This document shows, in pieces, positions 53,689-61,070 of a DNA stretch of 64,000 bases; within the stretch, counting starts at the first letter, position 1; the number at the start of each line of letters is the position of its first letter. Under the pieces are notes generated by a model. The model saw only the letters and a program-made list of their open reading frames with translations. It was not told the DNA's origin and did no database searches. The stretch is taken from contig NZ_KZ454938.1 in NCBI RefSeq assembly GCF_002797325.1, forward strand, positions 1,562,267-1,626,266, written 5' to 3'. The position numbers were made by a program, and so were the translations under genes. Origin of the DNA: Bacillus sp. FJAT-45037 (lineage in GTDB: Bacteria; Bacillota; Bacilli; Bacillales; Bacillaceae_D).

Positions 53689-54004
53689 CGTTCCACTTTT
53701 TATCTTTCTTGTTGCCGAATGTTCTCCCATGCGTTTCATTGTGGCACTTCAAGCAAAGTGTTTCTAAGTTATCTAATACAAGTGCAAGCTTTGGGTAATG
53801 TTCTATCTCGTACTTATGATGAACGTTCAGCTCAATGCTCTTGCGCTCGCCCTCGATCTTCTTAGAATCAACATGAACCTTGCCTTGTCTCTTACACTCT
53901 TGGCATTCGTGATTATCTCTTTCTAAAGCTTCTTTTCTTAGCTGCTCCCAGGAAGAAGATTTATAGAATCGTTTCTTTTGTTCACCTGTTTTATATTCGA
54001 TCAT
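53675..54004 (-). CDS. Phage HNH endonuclease next to terminase
   Basis: The 109-residue protein is of the HNH family: ALERDNHECQECKRQGKVHV with the first CxxC, LNVHHKYEIEHYPKLALVLD with the His-His catalytic core, and NLETLCLKCHNETHGRTFGN with the second CxxC and the Asn/His end. In cos phages such an HNH protein works with TerL in cutting cos. The repeat cluster lies directly upstream of this gene. Confidence 0.93.
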   Translation of the reverse strand: MIEYKTGEQKKRFYKSSSWEQLRKEALERDNHECQECKRQGKVHVDSKKIEGERKSIELNVHHKYEIEHYPKLALVLDNLETLCLKCHNETHGRTFGNKKDKKWNDEMW

Positions 54005-54050
54005 CTTTAATCACTTCAATCAAAAGAATTTAAAATAGAGAAACACTAGT

Positions 54051-54086
54051 TGTTTTCTTTAATGTTTTCTTTAATGTTTTCTTTAG
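54051..54086. repeat. Three tandem 12-base repeats
   Basis: TGTTTTCTTTAA occurs at 54051-54062 and 54063-54074, then TGTTTTCTTTAG at 54075-54086. The run is just upstream of the HNH gene start and next to the larger repeat cluster. No coding frame with a start crosses it. Confidence 0.8.
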
Positions 54087-54121
54087 CGATTTCGCTCTAA
54101 TGAAGAAACTCGTTTCACTGT

Positions 54122-54214
54122 CCCCTAATTAGACTACAGTAGTGTAGGCTACGTAGACTACAGAACTGCCCCCTAATTAGACTACAGTCAAGGTGTCCCC
54201 TAATTAGACTACAG
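54122..54214. repeat. Iteron-like cluster upstream of HNH/terminase genes, possible packaging site
   Basis: CCCCTAATTAGACTACAG is repeated exactly at 54122-54139, 54170-54187 and 54197-54214. A fourth copy of its last nine bases, AGACTACAG, is at 54155-54163, next to the palindrome CTACGTAG (54149-54156). The nine-mers start 24, 24 and 27 bases apart. Each full copy contains the palindrome CTAATTAG. The place fits a cos/TerS binding region; a replication origin or regulator site is possible too. Confidence 0.85.
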
Positions 54215-54219
54215 AACAT

Positions 54220-54363
54220 TCATTTGCGTTTAATTGCTCCACCTGGACCACGCTTATATGTGTCACGATAAACACCCATTAGCTCCTTGTAATTAGGTTC
54301 TTGCTGACGTTTCTTCTTTCTTCTTCTGCGCTTCTTCTTTGCATTTTCACTGGATAGGTTCAT
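54220..54363 (-). CDS. Small basic phage protein, 47 residues
   Basis: The frame starts MNLSSENAKKKRRRRKKKRQ and ends YKRGPGGAIKRK. The first half is almost all Lys/Arg; the second (QEPNYKELMGVYRDTYKRGP) looks folded. TAGGAG is eight bases before the ATG, a clear ribosome site. Very basic small proteins near terminase may bind DNA. It is too short to be found by length alone. Confidence 0.6.
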   Translation of the reverse strand: MNLSSENAKKKRRRRKKKRQQEPNYKELMGVYRDTYKRGPGGAIKRK

Positions 54364-54374
54364 GTGATCAACTC

Positions 54375-54494
54375 CTAGCCTATTAAAGTGTAAGCTCTTG
54401 TTCTTAAAGGCAGTTCAGCTACAGCATCATAAAAAGCACCACCGAATAAAATCAGTAGTGCTGCTGTACATTTGATTAATCGTTTCTTTTTCAT
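54375..54494 (-). CDS. Small membrane peptide, 39 residues
   Basis: The frame MKKKRLIKCTAALLILFGGA followed by FYDAVAELPLRTRAYTLIG has a basic head and one hydrophobic helix. AGAGGTGA is five bases before the ATG. It lies between the basic peptide gene and a terminator. Function unknown. Confidence 0.5.
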   Translation of the reverse strand: MKKKRLIKCTAALLILFGGAFYDAVAELPLRTRAYTLIG

Positions 54495-54518
54495 TAGCAT
54501 CACCTCTGAGCATAATAA

Positions 54519-54546
54519 AAAGACCAACCCTATTGGATTAGTCTTT
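54519..54546 (-). terminator. Terminator after the 99-residue phage gene
   Basis: The minus strand AAAGACTAATCC-AATA-GGGTTGGTCTTT, with a few imperfect pairs, is followed by TTATTATG. It lies eight bases past the stop of the 99-residue gene. Confidence 0.7.
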
Positions 54547-54553
54547 GCTAAAT

Positions 54554-54853
54554 CTACAGACCAAGCTTCTTTTTAAAATATAACTCACCAGCTTTGTTCA
54601 TCATTTCTTTCCAAGAAGAAAATTTAGAAACTTCCCTTACATAGCCATCTAATTCACTTTCATTCAGAGCTGTAAAATCCTCTTCTGTTTTCACAATGAA
54701 AGGACTCCTTTCCCAGAACTCAGTTATATTGTTAAAACTTGTGTAAGTTGTCATAAAGTTAGGGGTTAAGAGCTCAGATATATTAACTTCACCAGAAGCT
54801 TTATCTATCTTTCTATTAAAATCATCAAAGAAATCACCCATATTTTTTTTCAT
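54554..54853 (-). CDS. Hypothetical phage protein, 99 residues
   Basis: The acidic protein starts MKKNMGDFFDDFNRKIDKAS and has SELLTPNFMTTYTSFNNITE and WKEMMNKAGELYFKKKLGL. It is mostly helical with no signal or membrane segment. I do not recognise a family. The ATG at 54853 has AAAGGTGGTGAATAT upstream. It has its own terminator and may be an accessory gene. Confidence 0.65.
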   Translation of the reverse strand: MKKNMGDFFDDFNRKIDKASGEVNISELLTPNFMTTYTSFNNITEFWERSPFIVKTEEDFTALNESELDGYVREVSKFSSWKEMMNKAGELYFKKKLGL

Positions 54854-55068
54854 ATATTCACCACCTTTCACCTTACAATTCGGCAAAAGGTAACAAATAC
54901 CTGCAACATATTACCTATTTTCACAAACACAGAAAAGCAACTGAAGGTGCATAACTAGGCACGCTTGTCAGGCTGCCCCTTTGACACGACTCCCTCCCGG
55001 TTGAGCCAATATCTGCTCTATTTCTACCATACTGGAGTATCAAAAACGACCTAACCGCTTGGATTCGT

Positions 55069-55737
55069 CTAAAGTCCATCATTAAGAACAGCTTCAGTTT
55101 CTATCTCATAAATTATCCAATGGACAGTTAAATCTAATACTTTTTTTAAATATTGCACATCTTTATCTTCATGCCTTCTAACATAATGTGCTTCGTCATT
55201 CCCTATATATGCAGTTTTTCGAGCTAATGCTTTTATTTTTTCATTCTCAATATGGTCACCGATGCATTTAGCTAAAAATTTACCAGACACCATCTCTGAA
55301 TCTAAACCCTTGAAGTTGATTAAGTAATCTTTGATTAAGAATTCAAGACACTTACGATAACCCATACCAGCTATTTGATGTAGGCCTTCCTGTTCTGCAA
55401 CAACTGACTGATTAAAGATTTCTTTATAAGCAGGAGATAGCGCGTTAACTGTTTCAGATACCTCTATCTCTTGAGGTTTTTCTGGTAAGACTCTATACAA
55501 ATTATATTTCAAATAATCAGTATTGAAGTAGTAACCTATAAACAAACTCTTACAATGATGTGTATGGCACTTAAAAATCACTTCAAGTTTATTACCTGGA
55601 ACTTGATAGGCTGTTACAAATAATGGTTCTTGCTTCTTATGGCAAATAGGACATTCATCTGGGAAAACATATAAGTCTCCATGATATTTTTTATCCGGTT
55701 CATTTTTATCAACATCATAAAAATATATTTGTTTCAT
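55069..55737 (-). CDS. DUF4145-like protein with N-terminal zinc ribbon
   Basis: The 222-residue protein has a Cys-based ribbon (VFPDECPICHKKQEPLFV and FKCHTHHCKSLFIGYY). A helical domain of DUF4145 type follows: FNQSVVAEQEGLHQIAGMGY, RKCLEFLIKDYLINFKGLDS, ALARKTAYIGNDEAHYVRRH. DUF4145 occurs alone and fused to restriction or other defence proteins; its activity is unknown. The start is uncertain: AAAGGAG is 14 bases before the ATG at 55737 and closer to a GTG at 55752. It lies beside a tRNA and a kinase gene in what looks like an accessory slot. Confidence 0.7.
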   Translation of the reverse strand: MKQIYFYDVDKNEPDKKYHGDLYVFPDECPICHKKQEPLFVTAYQVPGNKLEVIFKCHTHHCKSLFIGYYFNTDYLKYNLYRVLPEKPQEIEVSETVNALSPAYKEIFNQSVVAEQEGLHQIAGMGYRKCLEFLIKDYLINFKGLDSEMVSGKFLAKCIGDHIENEKIKALARKTAYIGNDEAHYVRRHEDKDVQYLKKVLDLTVHWIIYEIETEAVLNDGL

Positions 55738-55807
55738 ATTACTTATCACGACTCCTTTTATCCAACATATTACAATAAAAGTAGACAACAGTCATCTTTT
55801 TAATCAA

Positions 55808-55879
55808 AGCCCTTAGCAGGAATCGAACCCACATTGCAAGAATAGAAGTATCGTGTCTTATTCCTTAGACTATAGAGGC
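55808..55879 (-). tRNA. Phage tRNA-Arg (anticodon TCT), slightly irregular
   Basis: The minus strand folds as a tRNA: acceptor GCCTCTA/TAAGGGC (one mismatch, one G-T), D arm GTCT-AAGGAATA-AGAC, and anticodon arm with loop CTTCTAT (U33, anticodon TCT, A37) on a five-pair stem having one mismatch. The variable loop has four bases and the T arm is GTGGG-TTCGATT-CCTGC. It would read AGA codons. No CCA is encoded. The mismatches in two stems mean it could be a decayed copy. Confidence 0.75.
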
Positions 55880-56201
55880 ATAAAAAGAGCACCCACTCCC
55901 CAGAGTAGATGCTAAAGTTCTGCGCATAATGTACACTCATCAGATAAATTTGTGTGTCTTTCCACACCGTCAAGAATAAAACTCGTAAATAGAAAGGTTA
56001 GTTAGTTTAGTATTGAATCGATCTCAAGCATCTGCCTTAAACCTTTTTCGATAATATAAATTTACCATGGTTAAAATGTAATGACACATTTATTTTTCGT
56101 TTTTTTCTCGTAAAAAGATCGATTTATTTTCTGCTTTATGAAATTTTCACCGTAAAGAAATAAAACTATAAAATTTAATTCGAAGTTCAACTAAACTCTT
56201 C
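55880..56201. other. Intergenic stretch between kinase gene and tRNA
   Basis: I see no coding frame with a start here. It is AT-rich toward the kinase stop. A weak hairpin lies near 55885-55915 (GAGCACCCACTCCCCAGAG). It may process or terminate the kinase transcript ahead of the tRNA. Confidence 0.35.
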
Positions 56202-57560
56202 TTAATTTCCTCCGCTTCTCTCCCATTCAATTTGAATTGCAGGATGTAGGTCTCTTTTGGCAACTTGATCCACTATCCTTTCATAATAATATCTATGTTC
56301 TTTCAATGTATCAGCAATTATAAAAGCATCCTCATCATCTTTTACACTCATTAATAATTCATTAAATATATGCATACCAGCAAATCTATTCAAATCTACT
56401 GATGATGTGAGCACCGATGTAATCGCGTATGCTTTTAAATATCCTGAACGTGTATTATAAAATAAAGTTCTCATTGTATACCCCACTACTTCTGCAAAAG
56501 AAAAAGGGTAATCTTGAGCAAACTTCTTTACCGCTTCAGAGTATTTCTTTAGTATCCTCTCCATATCTTCAGAAAACTTATCCCCTAAAAATTTTATGAT
56601 TATATCAGGTGTGTCGTGAAGCATTTGAATTAGCCTCTCCTCATCTTGCTCTTTATCATATAAATCTATTAATCGCAAAGTATTATTTATATCCTCTCCC
56701 CCGTAGTTTATATCTCCTTCCACAATTTTGACCTGCTCTTCATAAACATACTTTGAATTAATGCCTACATTAGTTGCCCTTATATAATCGTTTAATGCAT
56801 CAACTATTTCTTCAACTGTTTGATACCTTTCATTAGGGTTGTGTCTTGTCGCTTTTTGTATAATAAAACGTAATCCAGCTGGAATACTCTTCAAGTCCAT
56901 CGTTAAAGGTCTTTGATGGGTTAAAATATTATAAAGTGTTTTTCCTAATTGATATATATCAACCTTTTTATCAGCTTGTTGTGTTCCACCCAACGTTAGT
57001 TGTTCCGGTGCTAAATAATCAGTAGTACCCATTATTATATTAGCCTTAGTAAGCATTGTAGAATCTCTCACATCAAATTTTGCTAAGCCAAGGTCAGAAA
57101 CCACTATTCTATCTTCCTCAAAGACTAAAGCATTTTCTGGTTTTATATCTCTATGAGTGAAGCCACTATTATGTATGGAAATAATCCCAAGACATATTTC
57201 TTTAAATACATGTAGAGCCCTATCTTGATTCAATATTAATTCAGGGATAATCTCACTAACTGAATACTTTGCTATAGGCATTGTAAAGTAAGATATTTCC
57301 CTATCAATTTTATAATCAATAATATTTATCACATTTTTACTCTCAATAGTTTCCATTATTCTTATTTCTCGTGAAAACCTTCTTAAGAATTCATCTTCAT
57401 CTACATTCTCCTCAATATAACAATATTTTAATGCTGTCATAACCCCTTTCTTCTCTAAATCTTTCACTAAAACTACTTTCCCAAATCCTCCTCCTCCTAA
57501 CTCGTTAATAACTTCATATCTATTATCGAATAATTCTCCTATTTTTAATCTTCTTTTCAT
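56202..57560 (-). CDS. Prophage-encoded Ser/Thr protein kinase
   Basis: The 452-residue cytosolic protein has a complete Hanks-type kinase domain: ELGGGGFGKVVLVKD for the P-loop, TALKYCYIEE for the ATP Lys, FTHRDIKPENALVFEED for the catalytic loop, VVSDLGLAKFDVRD (DLG in place of DFG), GTTDYLAPEQLTLGG and DIYQLGKTLYNIL. Residues 280-452 are a helical region of unknown family. There is no membrane helix and no PASTA domain, unlike the housekeeping PrkC. GGAGGG is seven bases before the ATG at 57560. Stand-alone phage or accessory kinases can abort infection (Stk2 of Staphylococcus is known); that role here is inference. Confidence 0.9.
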   Translation of the reverse strand: MKRRLKIGELFDNRYEVINELGGGGFGKVVLVKDLEKKGVMTALKYCYIEENVDEDEFLRRFSREIRIMETIESKNVINIIDYKIDREISYFTMPIAKYSVSEIIPELILNQDRALHVFKEICLGIISIHNSGFTHRDIKPENALVFEEDRIVVSDLGLAKFDVRDSTMLTKANIIMGTTDYLAPEQLTLGGTQQADKKVDIYQLGKTLYNILTHQRPLTMDLKSIPAGLRFIIQKATRHNPNERYQTVEEIVDALNDYIRATNVGINSKYVYEEQVKIVEGDINYGGEDINNTLRLIDLYDKEQDEERLIQMLHDTPDIIIKFLGDKFSEDMERILKKYSEAVKKFAQDYPFSFAEVVGYTMRTLFYNTRSGYLKAYAITSVLTSSVDLNRFAGMHIFNELLMSVKDDEDAFIIADTLKEHRYYYERIVDQVAKRDLHPAIQIEWERSGGN

Positions 57561-57620
57561 AAATGACCCTCCTTTATTTACCAATATTATATATTAAATA
57601 AGTTAATAAAATTGTAATTC

Positions 57621-57650
57621 AAAAAAAAAACATCTCTTTTAGAGATGTCT
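57621..57650 (-). terminator. Terminator after arpU
   Basis: GACATCTCT-AAA-AGAGATG followed by TTTTTTTTTT on the minus strand forms a strong terminator 28 bases past the arpU stop. It separates the early transcript from the kinase gene. Confidence 0.9.
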
Positions 57651-57677
57651 TAATGAAATTTAATAAATATCTTGATG

Positions 57678-58124
57678 TCATCTTCCTTTTGTAATTGCTA
57701 CATTTAACCCTAGAGCAATCTTATATATTGCTTTCCAACGCAATTTTGTATATTTTTTCTCACTAATAGGAGGTTGAAATTCAAAACTATATACTTTCAG
57801 ATCAGTTTTATAGTCTGCATCATCTGCCATATATCGTTTTTCAATTAAAAACCTTTCTAAGGGTGGCAGCCTCTTTACAGCCCTTTCTATACGATCACAA
57901 AAGTTTCTCCGATATGCTTGTTGATCTGCATTATAAATAGCTACCTGTGCTGTTTGATCAGTAGTCGTATTAGTTGGACCATGAAACCTTTCTTCCGAGC
58001 TTGCTGTAATACTTACCTCACGTTCTTCAAAAGTAAGGTACTTGAAGATACGATACTTTTCTAAGGCTGATTCAACAGCTTCTTTAGTCTTCTTCTGGTC
58101 CAATTCAGGTAGATCAAAGCTCAT
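57678..58124 (-). CDS. ArpU-family late transcription regulator
   Basis: The 148-residue protein begins MSFDLPELDQKKTKEAVESA and has RRNFCDRIERAVKRLPPLER, FLIEKRYMADDADYKTDLKV and a C-terminal helical end (KYTKLRWKAIYKIALGLN) of sigma-region-4 kind. This is the ArpU family found between early and late genes of Firmicute phages, where it switches on late transcription. GGTGATTCC precedes the ATG. Its position immediately before the late region agrees. Confidence 0.9.
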   Translation of the reverse strand: MSFDLPELDQKKTKEAVESALEKYRIFKYLTFEEREVSITASSEERFHGPTNTTTDQTAQVAIYNADQQAYRRNFCDRIERAVKRLPPLERFLIEKRYMADDADYKTDLKVYSFEFQPPISEKKYTKLRWKAIYKIALGLNVAITKGR

Positions 58125-58153
58125 GGAATCACCTTCTTTTTAAAATGAAGTTA

Positions 58154-58966
58154 TCAGACTGACACTTTCGCTTTAATTGATGGATGCGGATCGTAGCCCA
58201 CTAGCTTAAAATCATCAAAGTCAAAATCATCAATGTCTTCCACTTCTGAACTAACAAAGAGTTCTGGTAATCGTTTAGACTCTCTTTCCAGCTGCTCTTT
58301 AATTTGGTCCACATGGTTCAAATAAATATGAGCATCACCTATTGTGTGAACAAACTCTCCTGGCTTGAGACCTGTTACTTGAGCAATCATATGGACTAAT
58401 GTTGCATAAGAAGCAATATTAAAGGGAACACCAAGGAATATATCAGCAGATCGTTGGTACAATTGACAAGATAACCTCCCATTGGCCACGTAGAATTGAA
58501 ACATCATGTGACATGGTGGCAACGCCATTTCATCAATTTGGCCAACGTTCCAAGCTGATACAATGAGCCTTCGTGAATCAGGGTTTGTTTTAATGTCTTC
58601 AATAACCACTTTTACTTGATCAATGTATTCCACTTCCTCAATCCAGTTGGGATAACCTGACCATGATCTCCATTGCTTACCGTACACCGGACCTAACTCT
58701 CCATCTTCATCTGCCCAAAGCTTCCACGTCTTGAAGCGATACTCATCTGCACATACGTTAGCGTTAGACGATCCACTAAGCATCCACAATAACTCTCCTA
58801 ATACTTTGTCGTAGTTTACATATTTAGTAGTTATGAGTGGAAATCCTTCTTGAAGATCAAACCGCATCTGATAACCGAATGTACTGAGCGTTCCAGTACC
58901 TGTGCGATCCTCCTTCTTTATCCCGTTAGTTAATACATGCTGCATTAGTTCGTGATATTGTTTCAT
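58154..58966 (-). CDS. thyA: Thymidylate synthase (phage-encoded)
   Basis: The 270-residue ThyA methylates dUMP to dTMP with methylene-tetrahydrofolate. Motifs: [52 protein letters not shown] with the catalytic Cys, [20 protein letters not shown], and the C-terminal [13 protein letters not shown]. The ATG at 58966 has AAAGGAG six bases upstream; longer in-frame starts run into the preceding small gene. With the dUTPase gene it provides dTTP for phage replication. It might also replace host function. Confidence 0.96.
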   Translation of the reverse strand: MKQYHELMQHVLTNGIKKEDRTGTGTLSTFGYQMRFDLQEGFPLITTKYVNYDKVLGELLWMLSGSSNANVCADEYRFKTWKLWADEDGELGPVYGKQWRSWSGYPNWIEEVEYIDQVKVVIEDIKTNPDSRRLIVSAWNVGQIDEMALPPCHMMFQFYVANGRLSCQLYQRSADIFLGVPFNIASYATLVHMIAQVTGLKPGEFVHTIGDAHIYLNHVDQIKEQLERESKRLPELFVSSEVEDIDDFDFDDFKLVGYDPHPSIKAKVSV

Positions 58967-58985
58967 ATGGTACTCCTTTCTCATA

Positions 58986-59153
58986 CTATTTATTTTTGAA
59001 CTTACTCTTCCCACCATTAATGTAATGATCATGCACCAATGCGTACATATGACCTCCGAAACGGACACTTGTTGGTACACCGTCTTTCGCTTTCCTTACT
59101 TCAACGACTGGTCTGTATACGTCACCCTTTTCTCGATCTTTGTACTTTGTCAT
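58986..59153 (-). CDS. Small phage protein, 55 residues
   Basis: The frame reads [20 protein letters not shown], then [20 protein letters not shown] and ends KFKNK. GGGGTG lies five bases before the ATG and the gene is 19 bases ahead of thyA on the same strand. It is basic and probably a single small beta-rich domain. No family recognised. Confidence 0.65.
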   Translation of the reverse strand: MTKYKDREKGDVYRPVVEVRKAKDGVPTSVRFGGHMYALVHDHYINGGKSKFKNK

Positions 59154-59202
59154 TGTTACACCCCTTTACTGGAGAAGCCCGACAAGAGCTGGGCATTGAT
59201 TT

Positions 59203-59775
59203 TTAAAACGGTAATTCATCATCATCAACTGGTTTCAGATCATCGTCTTCTAAATCATCACCAAACTCATCATCATTGGTTTCTGATAAATCAACTTCCT
59301 CTTTCTCTGCTTCAACTGGCTCTGCTGCAGCCGCTTCCTGTTCTTTTTTCTTACGCTCGTTGTAACTAAGCACGTTTCCCGTTGTGACATCCACTGCATA
59401 TTCAATGCCTGCATGATCGTTCTTAGGCTTCTCTTCTTCAATTAAGCTTGACTGTGAAGGTTCAATGAATAGTTTCACGTTTTGACCAGCTTTACGATAA
59501 AGGTCTAATGCCTTTTCTTCACTATCTCCTCTGAGAGCAAGATCCAAGACCACCTTCTTACTATCTTTGTTTGCTTTTTGAAGCTCAGCTGTGATTGGGC
59601 CCGACTTAGCACCTTCTACTTCGATATTGACCATTTCACCGACCATTTCATAAATCGATTGCGGCACCTTGATCTTTTCATCATCGTCATTACCGCGGTA
59701 TTCAAATTTAAGTACATCTTTCTTGTCATCGCGTTGCATCCTCTTGAAAAGTACCATCAATTCAGTTTTAGCCAT
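59203..59775 (-). CDS. SSB-like phage protein with acidic DDDELPF tail
   Basis: The 190-residue protein has a folded N-terminal half (MAKTELMVLFKRMQRDDKKD, VLKFEYRGNDDDEKIKVPQS, VVLDLALRGDSEEKALDLYR), a low-complexity linker (EQEAAAAEPVEAEKEEVD) and an acidic end finishing DDLKPVDDDELPF. The end copies the partner-binding tip of bacterial SSB (B. subtilis SSB ends DDDLPF). Acidic tail, linker and position among replication genes suggest a single-strand DNA-binding protein. The first half does not show the classic SSB OB-fold motif to me, so it may be a different family. GGGATAATTAAA precedes the ATG. Confidence 0.65.
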   Translation of the reverse strand: MAKTELMVLFKRMQRDDKKDVLKFEYRGNDDDEKIKVPQSIYEMVGEMVNIEVEGAKSGPITAELQKANKDSKKVVLDLALRGDSEEKALDLYRKAGQNVKLFIEPSQSSLIEEEKPKNDHAGIEYAVDVTTGNVLSYNERKKKEQEAAAAEPVEAEKEEVDLSETNDDEFGDDLEDDDLKPVDDDELPF

Positions 59776-59891
59776 TTTAATTATCCCCTTTTAATTTCAG
59801 TGTAGTTATTCGACTGTAATCGGCTTGTTTCGACATTTTCAGAGCATGATAGGTTCAGAACACTCAGATAAAGAAAAGTGTCTGTATGAGC

Positions 59892-60401
59892 TTAGTAGCC
59901 GTTATTTTGACGTTCATAATTAACTTTGTTCTTTTCGAGATAGGCTTGTTCGATCTGACCTGTTGTGAAGCCGAGCATTACACCTAAAGTGAAATAACTG
60001 CTTACTAACTCGTTATACCTTTCTATAGTTGCCCCTCCATCGTGCCTACGCGCTCTGTCTTCTAACAAAAGAGCACCAGTTATGACGCGTTTAAAATGTT
60101 CAGTTACATCCGTTCCACTAGATGAAAAGCTAAAATCTTCAGGTAAATTTACTAGATATCTATTTTTCTTCAGCTCCAGGCCTATATCTAATACAAAGTG
60201 CAAGCCATCCACATACTCTTCAAGTGTCTTGTCTTTCGGATGTTGATTCTGACTCCAATACTTGAACCCTCTCCACTCGTTTGCGCACTCCCCAACCTCC
60301 ACGATGAAGGCTAGGGTCATTTTTTTGTACTTGTCCTTACCCTCATAACCGATCCGATCTCTTAGCTCATTTTGAATCTCAAACAGTTTTGATAGGTTCA
60401 T
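59892..60401 (-). CDS. Dimeric dUTPase (dUTPase_2, MazG-like all-alpha fold)
   Basis: The 169-residue helical protein begins LSKLFEIQNELRDRIGYEGK and has FIVEVGECANEWRGFKYWS (EVGE metal motif) and LEEYVDGLHFVLDIGLELKK (the E..D pair). These are the metal ligands of dimeric dUTPases. It hydrolyses dUTP to dUMP, the substrate of the ThyA encoded 900 bases downstream. It overlaps the upstream gene by four bases (coupled translation). Confidence 0.9.
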   Translation of the reverse strand: MNLSKLFEIQNELRDRIGYEGKDKYKKMTLAFIVEVGECANEWRGFKYWSQNQHPKDKTLEEYVDGLHFVLDIGLELKKNRYLVNLPEDFSFSSSGTDVTEHFKRVITGALLLEDRARRHDGGATIERYNELVSSYFTLGVMLGFTTGQIEQAYLEKNKVNYERQNNGY

Positions 60402-60610
60402 TCGCTCCCACCACCTTGTGTTCCGGCAATAAACCCTTGTGTCGAAACAATATGCAGAGCCTCTTTCTCGTTAAAACCCTGCTTTTTCAACTCTAGGTAA
60501 TAAGATCGTGTTAACTTCGCTATAGTTGGATAAGCACCTAGCATCCCTGGCACTACCTTTTCTAATTGTTGCATCATTAATTCAAATTCCATCTGTTCAT
60601 GTGGTTTCAT
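60398..60610 (-). CDS. Small phage protein, 70 residues
   Basis: The helical protein MKPHEQMEFELMMQQLEKVV continues VPGMLGAYPTIAKLTRSYYL and ELKKQGFNEKEALHIVSTQG. The last part resembles helix pairs of small phage regulators. It overlaps dUTPase and follows GGGGTGTAGTC at its start. Function unknown. Confidence 0.7.
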   Translation of the reverse strand: MKPHEQMEFELMMQQLEKVVPGMLGAYPTIAKLTRSYYLELKKQGFNEKEALHIVSTQGFIAGTQGGGSE

Positions 60611-60628
60611 GACTACACCCCTTGTATT

Positions 60629-60802
60629 TTATTTACGTTTCTTCCACTTACCCCAGTTCTTTGATTGAAACTTACGCTTTTTATGAGTTAGTTTCTTCTC
60701 TTGAACGATTGAATGTTGTCGCTTATTCCGATACCGTTCAAAGAATTGAGAAATCCCATTAGCGACTTGATCCACTTCTTGTTCAGTGAAGATCCTATTC
60801 AT
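60629..60802 (-). CDS. Small basic phage protein, 57 residues
   Basis: The frame reads MNRIFTEQEVDQVANGISQF, then FERYRNKRQHSIVQEKKLTH and ends with Lys/Arg/Trp-rich KNWGKWKKRK. The ATG overlaps the end of the preceding gene (TATGAATAG). Longer in-frame starts would sit inside that gene. Probably DNA- or RNA-binding; no family known. Confidence 0.6.
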   Translation of the reverse strand: MNRIFTEQEVDQVANGISQFFERYRNKRQHSIVQEKKLTHKKRKFQSKNWGKWKKRK

Positions 60803-61070
60803 ATTTACCAACCACCCTAAACAATTTTTGTAGTTCTTCCAGTGACAATTGGTAAAGGTGGCGGCCATCGTAGCTTTCTTTAATGTCAACTGAGAGAAGA
60901 AGATCCCCGTACTCTTTTAATTTTTTACCGTGTTCACACCCACCGCATAAAGAAGCACTTTTGTTTTGCCTTTTGTTAAAGTCACACGGTTCGCATTTTG
61001 TATCCTGGATATCTGCAATCTTCTTAGCGATTTCTGTTCTGAACTGCTGTTCTTTTTGACGCTTGTTCAT
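60795..61070 (-). CDS. Zinc-finger phage protein (DUF2602-type)
   Basis: The 91-residue protein has IADIQDTKCEPCDFNKRQNK and SASLCGGCEHGKKLKEYG. The CxxC and CxxC pairs separated by 13 residues are typical of the small zinc-finger family found in Bacillus phages. A C-terminal segment (LYQLSLEELQKLFRVVGKYE) is helical. It overlaps the resolvase stop by four bases. Likely binds nucleic acid; exact role unknown. Confidence 0.75.
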   Translation of the reverse strand: MNKRQKEQQFRTEIAKKIADIQDTKCEPCDFNKRQNKSASLCGGCEHGKKLKEYGDLLLSVDIKESYDGRHLYQLSLEELQKLFRVVGKYE

